From NCBI RefSeq assembly GCF_014203645.1, contig NZ_JACHJL010000013.1, positions 1 to 64,000 on the forward strand: a stretch of 64,000 bases of DNA, written 5' to 3'. Origin of the DNA: Streptomyces zagrosensis (GTDB lineage: Bacteria; Actinomycetota; Actinomycetes; Streptomycetales; Streptomycetaceae). The translations under genes were made by a program, and so were the position numbers. Of this stretch, positions 42,652-51,505 are shown piece by piece. The notes under the pieces were generated by a model. That model did no database searches and was not told the DNA's origin. It saw only the letters and a program-made list of their open reading frames with translations. Positions within the stretch are counted from its first letter, which is position 1, and every line of letters begins with the position of its first letter.

Positions 42652-44349
42652 ATGGCAAACAACGGGGCAGGAACGGCGAGCGCGTCGGGATACGCCCTGC
42701 TCATCGCGGCAGGACCGACGGGCAGGCAACGGGCGATGGATACGGCCGCCGCACTGGCACCGCTGGCGGCCGTGGCACCGGCGGTGCTCCTTGATACCGC
42801 GGGCGGCGCGCAGGTGGTTCAGCTCGTCGATCCCGATGAACCGCACACGGTGCTGGCCCATCTGCGCACGGCCGCCGCGCATCCCGGGCCGGTGCTGGTG
42901 TACGTGGTCGGCCAGTTGATGCTGGACAGCAAGCAGCAGCTCCCCCACCTGGCGCTGGCTCGTACGGTCCCCAAGACGGCCCGTTACACCGCGCTGCCCT
43001 GGCATTGGCTGCTCTCGGAGCTGGGGCACCGGCCGATGGGGAGTACCACCGTCTTCGCCGACCTGGTCGCCGACGAGGCCACCTGGCCCACGTTGACCGC
43101 CGAGCGGCTGGCGACCGGGCTCACGGTGTACGGGTGCGTCGCTCCGCCGCCACGGCGCCGCCAGCTCAGTACGCCGCACTACACGCGTGCCGTGGCGGCG
43201 GCGCTCCGCGCGGCCACCGTCCGCCCTGCGCTGGTTCAGTTGCACCAGCATGCGGTCGAGCAGTCCGGGCTCGGTCGTGGCTCCGAACTTCTCATCTCGC
43301 CGCACCAGGCCGTGATGGGTTCGCCAGGTGACCGGCCGCCGCTGCCCGCCGCGTTGGCGGATATGCCTCCTGTGGATGCGGTGGACCAGCCGTGGCAAGC
43401 GGCGATGCTGGAACAGCCGGCGGCACCGTCGAGGGAAGCGGGCTCGCTGCCCACGGCGCTGCCGGAACCGGGGCGTGTGCCGCAGTTCGAGCAGCGCCCC
43501 GGCGCGGGGGCTGCGCCCACATCGGGTCACCAGGTGCCAGGGGTGGCGGGCGAGGCGCCGCCGGCCGCGTCCGATCGGTTGCCGGCCGTGGCGTCCGCGC
43601 CGCCGACTGCCGCACCGCCGCCAGCTTCCTCGCCGCCGCAGGCTTCCGCACCGCCGCACGCGTCCTGGCCGGCGCCCGACTCACAGCAGGCCCCCGGTTA
43701 CCCAACGGCCCCTGGCCCCACGCCGGCCGAGCTGGGTTTTGCACCAGGCGGTGCCGCCCCCGCGTGGCCCGGCTCGGCGCCTACGACGCCCGCGCGGGGA
43801 GGCGAAGGGAACGCGGCGGCCGAGCCCGCTGACGCGCTACCTTCCGTCCCGGCCGCCCGTGCGGCCGAGCCATCGCCCTCGCGCCCCACCGCCGCACCGG
43901 CGACCACAGCCGAAGCCGCCCACGATCCGCACGGCGCCATACTGGAAGCCGCCCGTGCTGGGCGCCACAGTGAGGCCGCCGCGATGGCCGCGGCCTGGGA
44001 GCAGGATGCGTTCCGGTCGGCGGGGCCCGACTCGCCCCAAGCGCTGCACTGGCTTGAGGTACGCGCCGACCTGGCCCGGCTCGCCGGCGACCCGGCACGC
44101 GCCAGTGAGCTGTGGATGGCAGCCGCTACCACCCGGCTCAGTGCGGGCCAGGCCGAGGACCAGCCCGATGTGGAAAGCGCGGTGGACCGGGCGCACCATC
44201 AGTGGCAGCACGTAAGCGACCCGGCCCGAGCTCGGGCGCTGGCAACGGAGCTGATTGCGCTACGTACCCGCGTGCCGGGGCGCAGACCTGGTGCGTTGCA
44301 AGCGATCCAGGCGAGAGTGGAGAGTCTGCGCGCCGTACGGGCGAGCTGA
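42652..44349 (+). CDS. Large Pro/Ala-rich protein with a globular N-terminus and C-terminal TPR-like helices
   Basis: A 565-residue cytoplasmic protein. Residues 1-220 are globular: YALLIAAGP, then LVYVVGQLMLDSKQQ, TALPWHWLLSELG and TTVFADLVADEATWP. The order of strands resembles a caspase-like fold, but the usual catalytic His-Gly and Cys are not visible. Residues about 230-430 are a low-complexity Pro/Ala/Ser linker. Residues 440-565 form TPR-like helices (AARAGRHSEAAAMAAAWE, LARLAGDPARASELWMAAA). I do not know a named family. Function unknown. Confidence 0.7.
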   Translation: MANNGAGTASASGYALLIAAGPTGRQRAMDTAAALAPLAAVAPAVLLDTAGGAQVVQLVDPDEPHTVLAHLRTAAAHPGPVLVYVVGQLMLDSKQQLPHLALARTVPKTARYTALPWHWLLSELGHRPMGSTTVFADLVADEATWPTLTAERLATGLTVYGCVAPPPRRRQLSTPHYTRAVAAALRAATVRPALVQLHQHAVEQSGLGRGSELLISPHQAVMGSPGDRPPLPAALADMPPVDAVDQPWQAAMLEQPAAPSREAGSLPTALPEPGRVPQFEQRPGAGAAPTSGHQVPGVAGEAPPAASDRLPAVASAPPTAAPPPASSPPQASAPPHASWPAPDSQQAPGYPTAPGPTPAELGFAPGGAAPAWPGSAPTTPARGGEGNAAAEPADALPSVPAARAAEPSPSRPTAAPATTAEAAHDPHGAILEAARAGRHSEAAAMAAAWEQDAFRSAGPDSPQALHWLEVRADLARLAGDPARASELWMAAATTRLSAGQAEDQPDVESAVDRAHHQWQHVSDPARARALATELIALRTRVPGRRPGALQAIQARVESLRAVRAS

Positions 44350-44393
44350 GGCGGCGCAGCCCACACCAGCGTTGACGAGCGGAGGCCCGCGCC

Positions 44394-45368
44394 GTGTTCA
44401 TGGATCTTCCCCTTGACGCGCTCCGTACCTACCGACCGCCGCTGCCCGAGCCGCCCGGCTTCGACGCCTTTTGGAGGCGCACCATCGCCGAGGCGCGGGA
44501 CCATCCGCTCGACGCCGACTTCACTGAGTACGACGCGGGTCTCGCCCTGCTGGACACCTACGACGTCACGTTCTCGGGCTTCGGCGGACACCGCGTCCGC
44601 GGCTGGCTACTGGCTCCCAAGGGCGCGCCGGGTGCCGTCGAGTCGCTGCCTTGTGTGGTGCAGTACCTCGGGTACGGCGGCGGGCGCGCGCTGCCGTACG
44701 ACTGGCTGCTGTGGCCGGCGGCCGGATATGTGACGTTCGTGATGGACACCCGCGGCCAGTCCGGCATCGGCCGGCCCGGCGACACCCCGGACCCGGTCGG
44801 GGCGGCAGGCCCCGCGGTGCCGGGGATGGTGACCAAGGGCATCCTCGATCCGGACGACTACTACTACCGACGGCTGTACACCGATGCGGTACGGGCCGTT
44901 GAGGCCGCACGGACCCATCCGGCCGTGGACCCGGACCGCATTGTCGTCGCAGGGCATAGCCAGGGCGGAGTGCTGGCCATGGTGGCGGCGGCCCTGGCGC
45001 CCGGCATTGCGGGCGCCTTGATCGATATGCCGTTCCTCACGGATATCCGGCGTGCCATCGAGATCACCGACGCGGAGCCGTATGCGGAATTGGCCCGTTA
45101 CTGTGCTGGCCAACGCCGGCACGTACAGCAGGTGTTGCGCACGCTCGATCACTTCGATGGGCTCAACTTCGCCGTGCGCGCCACCGTTCCCGCGTTGTTT
45201 TCCACGGCGCTCCGCGACCCGATCACCCCCACCTCCACGGGCTTCGCCGCGCATCAGCACTACGCTGGAGACAAGGAATTGTTGGTGTGGCAGTTCAACG
45301 GCCATGAGGGCGGGGGGCCGCACCAACAGGTTGAACACATCCGGTTCCTGCGCCAACTGTTCGGCTGA
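44394..45368 (+). CDS. Acetyl xylan esterase/cephalosporin-C deacetylase-like (CE7 family)
   Basis: A 324-residue alpha/beta hydrolase of the CE7 type. The hallmark motifs are RGQ (MDTRGQSG), GHSQGG with the nucleophile Ser, and HE (NGHEGGG) with the catalytic His; the Asp is in the ALRDPITPTS region. No signal peptide is seen, as in other CE7 enzymes, which are cytoplasmic and deacetylate small acetylated sugars or antibiotics. It follows the TPR-protein gene by 44 bp. Confidence 0.92.
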   Translation: MFMDLPLDALRTYRPPLPEPPGFDAFWRRTIAEARDHPLDADFTEYDAGLALLDTYDVTFSGFGGHRVRGWLLAPKGAPGAVESLPCVVQYLGYGGGRALPYDWLLWPAAGYVTFVMDTRGQSGIGRPGDTPDPVGAAGPAVPGMVTKGILDPDDYYYRRLYTDAVRAVEAARTHPAVDPDRIVVAGHSQGGVLAMVAAALAPGIAGALIDMPFLTDIRRAIEITDAEPYAELARYCAGQRRHVQQVLRTLDHFDGLNFAVRATVPALFSTALRDPITPTSTGFAAHQHYAGDKELLVWQFNGHEGGGPHQQVEHIRFLRQLFG

Positions 45369-45442
45369 CGCACGCGAGCTGTTCGGGTGTTGCACCCGGC
45401 CTTTACCACCCCGGCCCGTCACCTGCTCTCACAGCGTGGAGC

Positions 45443-45460
45443 GGGCGCCATCTGGCGCCC
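45443..45460. terminator. Terminator hairpin
   Basis: GGGCGCC and GGCGCCC pair across a 4-nt loop (ATCT), with a few weaker outer pairs. It lies between convergent genes ending at 45368 and 45487. Confidence 0.5.
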
Positions 45461-45486
45461 ACCTCACTGCCCTGCCGTTGCTGCGG

Positions 45487-46311
45487 TCACTCCCCCAGCA
45501 GCCGCTGGGTCAGGTCGCGCAGTCGCATCGCTGATCTCTCATCGAAGTCCGGGGCAGCTAGGTTGATCTGCTGGGACCGTACGAAGGCGCTGACCGGTGC
45601 GGCCGGCGGGCTGTCGATACGGGCCACGATCGGCACGATGCCCTCCGCCACGGGCCTGCCGGTCTGCTGTAGCTGCGCGACGTGCCGAGCGGACTCGGCG
45701 TCGTACTCCCCGGAGAAACTGGTGGCCACGCCACCGGGGTGCACCAGCACATAACGAGTGCGCGTCGCGGGGTAGGTGGCGGCGAAGGCGACGCCGAGCA
45801 AGTCGTTGGCCACGCCGGCATGCAGTTGGGCCGCCGCTCCGTGGTAGCCGTGCTGGAAGCCGAAGTCGTCCCAGCGGATTTCGCCCTTCGCCATGCCAGG
45901 GCCCGAGACATTCACGATCACCGGCGCGTCCGCCTTCTCCAGCAAGGTCCGCAGCCCGTGGCTGAGCAGGAAGCGGCTCAGGTACTCCAGCGCGAAGGTG
46001 CCCTCGAACCCGTCCGCTGTCTCCCAGCGCGTCGAACGGAAGTACCGCGCGCACAGCACCAGCGCGTCCACCGCCGGCAGCGTCACCGCTATCTCGTCGA
46101 TGGTCTTCCTGTTCTCCGCCACCAGGCTGAGATCGGCCCGCAGGAAATGCACGCGTTCGCCCGCACCGATCTCACGCGCCTGCGCGAGGATCGCCTCCCC
46201 CTTGCGCGGATCGCGGCCCACGATGGTCACCCGGTCGCCCCGCCGCAGATAGGTCAGCGCGATGGCCTTGCCCATCCCATCGGTCCCCCCGGAAATCACC
46301 AGATTTTTCAT
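45487..46311 (-). CDS. Short-chain dehydrogenase/reductase with atypical active site
   Basis: A 274-residue SDR. The cofactor motif is ISGGTDGMGKAIAL and a VGRDPRKGEAIL segment follows. The usual catalytic YxxxK appears replaced: the aligned region reads GYHGAAAQLHAGVAND, with Tyr but no Lys at +4. It may have lost or changed catalysis. ATG 46311 has AGGAG at 8-bp spacing. It is divergent from a TetR regulator, with a 24-bp near-palindrome between, so it is the likely target of that repressor. Confidence 0.85.
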   Translation of the reverse strand: MKNLVISGGTDGMGKAIALTYLRRGDRVTIVGRDPRKGEAILAQAREIGAGERVHFLRADLSLVAENRKTIDEIAVTLPAVDALVLCARYFRSTRWETADGFEGTFALEYLSRFLLSHGLRTLLEKADAPVIVNVSGPGMAKGEIRWDDFGFQHGYHGAAAQLHAGVANDLLGVAFAATYPATRTRYVLVHPGGVATSFSGEYDAESARHVAQLQQTGRPVAEGIVPIVARIDSPPAAPVSAFVRSQQINLAAPDFDERSAMRLRDLTQRLLGE

Positions 46312-46367
46312 GCACGGTCTCCTCGCTGGCGGTGGACGCACGCCCGGAGGGCGTCTTGGGCACTCCA

Positions 46368-46391
46368 GAACTGAACCACCCGGTTCAATTC
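46368..46391. promoter_or_regulatory. Near-perfect inverted repeat, candidate TetR operator
   Basis: GAACTGAACC at 46368-46377 and GGTTCAATTC at 46382-46391 are reverse complements at nine of ten positions, with ACCC between. The site lies 57 bp upstream of the SDR start and 89 bp upstream of the TetR start. A further TGGTTCAG half-site lies near 46444. Confidence 0.65.
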
Positions 46392-46479
46392 AGTGGCCCC
46401 ACTAGTAATGCACAACGACTACGACCATGCAATTGGACCCATTGGTTCAGAGTGCTGTGACAGTCGGTACGATGCCCAG

Positions 46480-47166
46480 GTGAGCGAAGTGAGTTCCCCG
46501 CAGACGGCGGGAGCAGGCGCCCCACGGGGACGGATCGACAAGCGGCACGCGATTTTGGGCGCCGCCTTCACGGTGTTCGCGCGTGAGGGATACGGCCAGG
46601 CTTGCGTGCGGGTCATCGCGGCCGAGGCGGGAGTCGCCAAGCCCACCGTGTACAACCACCTCGGCGACAAGGAGAACCTGTTTCGGCACGCCATGGAGGC
46701 GGCGGGCGCACGTGCGCTGACCGCCAGCCTGGCCGTGGTCGCGGAGCTTCGCGCCGAGGGTGCCACGGCCGACGACGCGGCTGCCTTGAGCGCGACGCTC
46801 GAAGATGTGGGCTACCGCCTGCTGCTGTGCTCCTGCGACGAACGCTCCTGGGCGCTACGCCGACTGCTGTACGCCGAGGTCGGCAAGTTCCCCGAACTGC
46901 TGGACTCCGTGTGGGGTCACGGAACTCACCGGGTACAGGAAGCGCTGGCCGACCGGTTCGCGCGGCTCACCCTGGCCGGGCGGCTGCACACGGCCGATCC
47001 CGCGCAGGCCGCCGAGCAGTTCTTCGCCCTACTCACCGGCCCCATGGAGGCCCGCTCGCGCCTGGGCACCCGCCCGGTTTCCGACGCCGAGGCGCGCGAG
47101 GTCGCCCGCGCCGCGGTACGCACCTTCCTGCGCGCGTTCGGGCCAGGGCCTGACGAGACCGCGTAA
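46480..47166 (+). CDS. TetR-family transcription regulator
   Basis: A 228-residue regulator. The helix-turn-helix lies at residues 20-65 (RHAILGAAFTVFAREGYGQACVRVIAAEAGVAKPTVYNHLGDKENLF). The C-terminal ligand domain is of the TetR_C type seen with AefR-like proteins. GTG 46480 is the best start; it lies only 7 bp after a TACGAT -10-like element, so the mRNA may be leaderless. It is divergent from the SDR gene, the presumed target. Confidence 0.88.
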   Translation: MSEVSSPQTAGAGAPRGRIDKRHAILGAAFTVFAREGYGQACVRVIAAEAGVAKPTVYNHLGDKENLFRHAMEAAGARALTASLAVVAELRAEGATADDAAALSATLEDVGYRLLLCSCDERSWALRRLLYAEVGKFPELLDSVWGHGTHRVQEALADRFARLTLAGRLHTADPAQAAEQFFALLTGPMEARSRLGTRPVSDAEAREVARAAVRTFLRAFGPGPDETA

Positions 47167-47220
47167 GCCACCACGACCAGCGCCACGACGTGCGCGCGGG
47201 CACTCGGTACAGACGGTTAT

Positions 47221-47252
47221 GAGCACCAGACGGCCGCTATCCCCTGGTGCTC
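47221..47252. terminator. Bidirectional terminator hairpin
   Basis: GAGCACCAG and CTGGTGCTC form a perfect 9-bp stem around a 14-nt loop, between convergent genes ending at 47166 and 47277. Confidence 0.55.
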
Positions 47253-47276
47253 CGAGGCGCGGCGTCGCCCTTCGGA

Positions 47277-49088
47277 TCATCTGGCCGGTATCGCCGCAGG
47301 CAACTTGGCGTCCCGGCGCACAAGTTGCGCGTACCGGCCCTGGCTCAGCATGAGTTCCTCGTGCGTACCGCTCTCGGCGATGACACCGCCGTCGAGGACG
47401 ACGATCTGGTCCGCGTCGCGCACGGTCGAGAGCCGATGCGCGATGGTGAGGGTGGTGCGGTTGGCCGCGAGGGCGTCGATGGCCCGCTGCACGGCGTGCT
47501 CGGTGCGAGTGTCCAGCGCGCTGGTGGCCTCGTCGAGGATCAGCACGGGTGGATCGCGCAGAATCGTTCGTGCGATAGCGAGCCGCTGTTTCTCCCCTCC
47601 CGAGAACCGGTACCCACGCTCGCCAACGAGGGTGTCGTAACCATCGGGCAGGGACGCGATGTGGTCGTGGATCTGGGCCGCCTCGGCCGCGGCGCGCAAC
47701 TCCTCATCGGTCGCGTCGGGCTTGGCGAAGCGCAGGTTGTCGGCCACCGACGCATGGAAGAGATACGTTTCTTGGGAGACGACGCCGACCGCACGAGCCA
47801 GCGTGTCGAAGCTCAGATCTCGAACATCCACCCCGTCGATGAGCACCCGCCCACCGGTGACGTCGTAGAGCCGGGGCACGAGATAGCTCAGCGTGCTCTT
47901 GCCCGACCCGGTGGGCCCGACCACGGCCAGGCTGCCTCCTGCGGGCACCGTGAGGTCGATGCTCCGCAATGTGCGCTCGGTCGCCTCCGGGTCGTAGGAG
48001 AAGTCCACGCCGTCAAAGCGCACCTCGCCACGCACCTGCTCCAGGTGCACCGGTTGCTCCGGCTCGGCGATGTCCACCGAGAGGTCGAGGTACTCGAAGA
48101 TGCGGTGGAACAGCGCGAGCGAGGTCTGCATCTGCACACCGGTGGACAGCAAACTCACCGTTGGCCGGAACAGACCCTGCTGGAGGGAGACAAAGGCGAC
48201 GAGGGTGCCGATCGAAAGGCCCGGGCCGCCCGTCTGGAGCGCCATCCCGGCCGTCCAGTAGATGATCGCGGGCATGGCCGCCATGACGATCCCGATCGTT
48301 GACATCCGCCAACGGCCGGCCATGCTGGAGCGCACCTCAAGATCGACGAGCCGCTCGGACTCGCGGGTGAACTCCTGAGTGAGCGAGTCCGCCCGGCCCA
48401 TGGTCCGGCCGAGCAGGATGCCGCTGACCGACAGCGACTCGGTGACGAGCGCGGCCATCGCCGCCATCTGCTTCTGCCGCTGCGAGGTGATCCTCTTGCG
48501 CTCCCTGCCGACCCGGCGACTGATCCACACGAAGACGGGAAGCAGGCAGAGGGAGACCACGGTCAGCCGCCAGTCGAGCGCGAGCATCGCCACGATGCTC
48601 GCAATGACGCTGGTCAGGTTGGAGACCAGCGAGGTAGCGGTGGAGGTGACGGTGGCCTGCATGCCGCCGATGTCGTTGGCGATGCGGGACTGCACCTCGC
48701 CGGTGCGCGTGCGAGTGAAGAAGGCCAGCGGCATGCGCTGGAGCCGGTCGTAGACGGCAGCACGTAGATCGTGCATCACCCGCTGGCCTACGGTGGTGGA
48801 GATCAGGGTCTGTAGGACGCCGAAGACGCTGGTGACGACGGCTGCGAGGATCATGCCGCACACGAGCAGCGTCAACAGGCCCGAGCGTCCTTCGGGGATG
48901 GCGGTGTCGAGCACCTCGCGGAGCATGAAAGGCGAGGCCACGGAGACCAGTGATGAGGCAGCCACCAACAGCCCGACCAGGGCGAGCCGACCTCGGTAGG
49001 GACGGAAGAGGCGAAGAATACGCCGGACCTGTGCGGGCTCTTCCGGGTCAGCAGCGGGCGGGACCCACTGTGGTTCGTCGTCGCGCAT
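47277..49088 (-). CDS. ABC exporter half-transporter (fused membrane and ATPase domains)
   Basis: A 603-residue multidrug/lipid exporter of the MsbA/LmrA layout. Six membrane segments occupy about residues 35-310. The ATPase domain has Walker A GPTGSGKST, signature FSGGEKQRLAIA, Walker B VLILDEATSALD and the H-loop IAHRLST, all intact, so a homodimer could be active. ATG 49088 is preceded by GGAAGGGG. The promoter TTGTGA-18-TATGCT (49168-49173/49144-49149) is covered by the inverted repeat next to the MarR gene. Confidence 0.92.
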   Translation of the reverse strand: MRDDEPQWVPPAADPEEPAQVRRILRLFRPYRGRLALVGLLVAASSLVSVASPFMLREVLDTAIPEGRSGLLTLLVCGMILAAVVTSVFGVLQTLISTTVGQRVMHDLRAAVYDRLQRMPLAFFTRTRTGEVQSRIANDIGGMQATVTSTATSLVSNLTSVIASIVAMLALDWRLTVVSLCLLPVFVWISRRVGRERKRITSQRQKQMAAMAALVTESLSVSGILLGRTMGRADSLTQEFTRESERLVDLEVRSSMAGRWRMSTIGIVMAAMPAIIYWTAGMALQTGGPGLSIGTLVAFVSLQQGLFRPTVSLLSTGVQMQTSLALFHRIFEYLDLSVDIAEPEQPVHLEQVRGEVRFDGVDFSYDPEATERTLRSIDLTVPAGGSLAVVGPTGSGKSTLSYLVPRLYDVTGGRVLIDGVDVRDLSFDTLARAVGVVSQETYLFHASVADNLRFAKPDATDEELRAAAEAAQIHDHIASLPDGYDTLVGERGYRFSGGEKQRLAIARTILRDPPVLILDEATSALDTRTEHAVQRAIDALAANRTTLTIAHRLSTVRDADQIVVLDGGVIAESGTHEELMLSQGRYAQLVRRDAKLPAAIPAR

Positions 49089-49143
49089 GGACCCCTTCCG
49101 AAGGTGTGGACGCTTGCCGACCGCCTGCCGGCGCGATTTACCG

Positions 49144-49173
49144 AGCATAGCTCATTGTTACCTAGGCTCACAA
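49144..49173 (-). promoter_or_regulatory. Promoter of the ABC exporter gene
   Basis: On the minus strand TTGTGA (49173-49168) and TATGCT (49149-49144) are separated by 18 bp. It overlaps the inverted repeat at 49149-49179, so a bound MarR protein would block it. Confidence 0.5.
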
Positions 49174-49179
49174 TGAGCT
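49149..49179. promoter_or_regulatory. Perfect 10-bp inverted repeat, candidate MarR operator
   Basis: AGCTCATTGT at 49149-49158 and ACAATGAGCT at 49170-49179 are exact reverse complements with an 11-bp spacer containing CCTAGG. It is centred between the divergent ABC exporter and MarR genes. Confidence 0.75.
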
Positions 49180-49201
49180 TTGTCCTGATAAGATTCGGGC
49201 C

Positions 49202-49654
49202 ATGCCCACCTCCGACGCCTCCGGTCACCTCGCCGAGCAGCTTCTGCGCCTCACTCGCAGACTGCACCGTGCGCACAAGTGCTATCTGGAACCGTTGGGC
49301 ATCACTCCCGCACAGGCCCGGTTGCTGCGCACCGTGGCGCAGTACGACGCCGAGCCGCCGCGCATGGCCGACTTGGCCGCACGGCTTGAGGTCGTACCGC
49401 GTGCGGTGACGACGCTGGTGGACGCCCTGGAGACGAACGGCGTGGTGCGCCGTGCGGCCGATCCGGCGAACCGGCGGGTGGTGCGGATCGAGCTGACAGA
49501 AGCCGGCCGCGCGACGCTACGCGCGCTACACCGAGCGCGTCGATCCGCGGCGGAGGACATCCTGGCACCGCTCAGTGAGCACGATCGGGCCTTGCTCGGC
49601 GGCTTGCTCGACACCCTCGCGGACTGCCCGGACGACCGCGACAGCCGCCGCTGA
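49202..49654 (+). CDS. MarR-family transcription regulator
   Basis: A 150-residue winged-helix regulator. The recognition region is MADLAARLEVVPRAVTTLVDALETNGVVRR, followed by the wing DPANRRVVRIELTEAG. Such proteins repress a divergent efflux gene and release DNA upon binding a phenolic or drug ligand. It is 113 bp from the divergent ABC exporter, with a perfect inverted repeat between. Confidence 0.9.
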   Translation: MPTSDASGHLAEQLLRLTRRLHRAHKCYLEPLGITPAQARLLRTVAQYDAEPPRMADLAARLEVVPRAVTTLVDALETNGVVRRAADPANRRVVRIELTEAGRATLRALHRARRSAAEDILAPLSEHDRALLGGLLDTLADCPDDRDSRR

Positions 49655-49907
49655 GCCCGACTGCGTCCCCGGCCTTGGCCTAACGGGGGTCCTGCGGCCG
49701 TAAGCCGGGGCCCTGCGGGGGCCATGAGCCGCGCGCACCGGGCCGTAGGAAGCGCAGCGAGCCGATGCCCCGGTACCCGGCTCCCGACGAAAGTCCAACC
49801 CTTCCCGCCAAGAGTCCAGTTCCGCCTCTTGTGGCACACGGCTCACACCCGCCAGGGTCTGACACGATCTCCGCACGCCACGCGCCGTCAGCTTTCCAGG
49901 AGGCTCG

Positions 49908-51371
49908 ATGAACGAGGCAACACCCCACGACCCCAGCAACCTCACCGACACGGAGGCCAGCGCCGTCTCCGATGGCCCCGCACCCAGCCGCCGTTCGGTG
50001 CTGTGGACGGCGAGCGCCGCCGGGGCCGGGCTCGGCCTCGGCGGCCTGGGAGCGCAACAGGCGGCGGCGCACGGCGCGCAGACAGCGGACGACACACCGG
50101 CGGACGAAGCCGCGTCGCCGCAGCAGCGCGGCACGACCATGATCGGCGTGCCCTTCGAGCGGCGCAGCACCGTACGAGTGGGCATCATCGGCCTGGGGCA
50201 GCGCGGCGGCAGCATGATCGACCTGTTTCTCGCATTGCCGGGCGTACGCGTCATCGCGCTCTGTGATCCGGTGCGGGAAAAGGCCGAGAAAGCCGCCCGG
50301 AAGGTCACGGCAGCGGGACAGCCCGCCCCGGCCATCTACGCCAAGAACGACCACGATTTCGAGAACCTGTGCAAGCGCTCAGACCTTGACTTCGTCTATG
50401 TGGCAACGCCCTGGGACTCGCATTTCGACATGTGCAAAACGGCCATGCTGCACGGCAAGCATGTCGGCGTGGAGTGCCCGCTGGCCATGGAGTTGTCCCA
50501 GTTGTGGGAGCTCGTCAATATCTCCGAGCGCACCCGTCGGCACTGTTTGCAGTTGGAGAACTGCGCGTACGGCAGAAATGAGATGCGGGTGCTGCGCATG
50601 GCACACGCGGGCTTGTTTGGCGACTTGCTACACGGCGCCGGCGCGTACATCCACGACCTGCGCGGGCTGATGTTCTCGCCCACGTACTACGAAGGGCCAT
50701 GGCGCCGCCTGTGGCACACCAGGCTACGCGGCGACCTCTACCCGAACCACGGTTTCGGCCCGGTCGCCAACTACATGGACGTGAACCGGAGCGACCGCGC
50801 CGTACGAATCAGCACGTTCGGCTCGCCCACCGGCGGTCTGGCGGCCTACCGCAAGGACCATATGCCGCCGGGCGACCCGAGCTGGAAGGAGTCGTACGTC
50901 GGCAGCGATATGTCGATCAGCCTCGTACAGACGGCGAAGGGCCGCGTCATACGGCTGGAGCACTGCGTCTCCAACCCCCATCCGTACAGCCGTCTCAACA
51001 TCCTCGGTGGGACCAAGGGAGTATTCGAGGACTATCCGGAACGCATTTACCTGGAACCGGACAACAACGACGACCAGTGGGGTGATTTCGCGGCGTACGC
51101 GGATTGGGACCATTGGCTCTGGAAGGAACACGCCAATCCGCCGGGCGGCCACGGCGGCATGGATTACATCATGCTGTTCCGGGTGATGCAGTGCATGCGA
51201 CTCGGACTCGTCCCCGACTTCGACGTTTACGACGCGGCAACCTGGACCGCGCCGGTGCCGCTGAGTCACGCCTCCATCAAGGCCAACGGCGCGCCGCAGG
51301 CGATACCTGACTTCACCCGGGGTTTGTGGAAGAAGGCACGGCCGGGCATCGATTCGCAAAAACCGGAATAA
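49908..51371 (+). CDS. Tat-exported Gfo/Idh/MocA oxidoreductase (GH109-like)
   Basis: A 487-residue protein. A twin-arginine signal (SRRSVLWT, Arg28-Arg29) is followed by a hydrophobic Ala/Gly stretch. The Rossmann domain starts with VGIIGLGQRGGSMID at about residue 90, and DFVYVATPWDSHFDM and GKHVGVECPLAMEL follow. The C-terminal domain has YPNHGFGPVANYMDVNR, a segment typical of GH109 enzymes, which use NAD to hydrolyse alpha-N-acetylgalactosaminides. Folded export with bound cofactor through Tat fits. The sugar substrate is inference. Confidence 0.88.
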   Translation: MNEATPHDPSNLTDTEASAVSDGPAPSRRSVLWTASAAGAGLGLGGLGAQQAAAHGAQTADDTPADEAASPQQRGTTMIGVPFERRSTVRVGIIGLGQRGGSMIDLFLALPGVRVIALCDPVREKAEKAARKVTAAGQPAPAIYAKNDHDFENLCKRSDLDFVYVATPWDSHFDMCKTAMLHGKHVGVECPLAMELSQLWELVNISERTRRHCLQLENCAYGRNEMRVLRMAHAGLFGDLLHGAGAYIHDLRGLMFSPTYYEGPWRRLWHTRLRGDLYPNHGFGPVANYMDVNRSDRAVRISTFGSPTGGLAAYRKDHMPPGDPSWKESYVGSDMSISLVQTAKGRVIRLEHCVSNPHPYSRLNILGGTKGVFEDYPERIYLEPDNNDDQWGDFAAYADWDHWLWKEHANPPGGHGGMDYIMLFRVMQCMRLGLVPDFDVYDAATWTAPVPLSHASIKANGAPQAIPDFTRGLWKKARPGIDSQKPE

Positions 51372-51380
51372 CCGCCGGCT

Positions 51381-51418
51381 GGTGCGCGGCCCGGCCTTCG
51401 CGCGGCAGGCCGCGCACC
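51381..51418. terminator. Bidirectional terminator hairpin
   Basis: GGTGCGCGGCC and GGCCGCGCACC form a perfect 11-bp stem around a 16-nt loop, just past the Gfo/Idh stop and facing the convergent L,D-transpeptidase gene. Confidence 0.7.
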
Positions 51419-51505
51419 TATGCACGGCGGGCTAGCCTTGACGGGCACGGCCCGTGCGCCCAAGTGCGACGTACGGGACGCCAGCGCGGATCGCATGTCG
51501 CCGCG

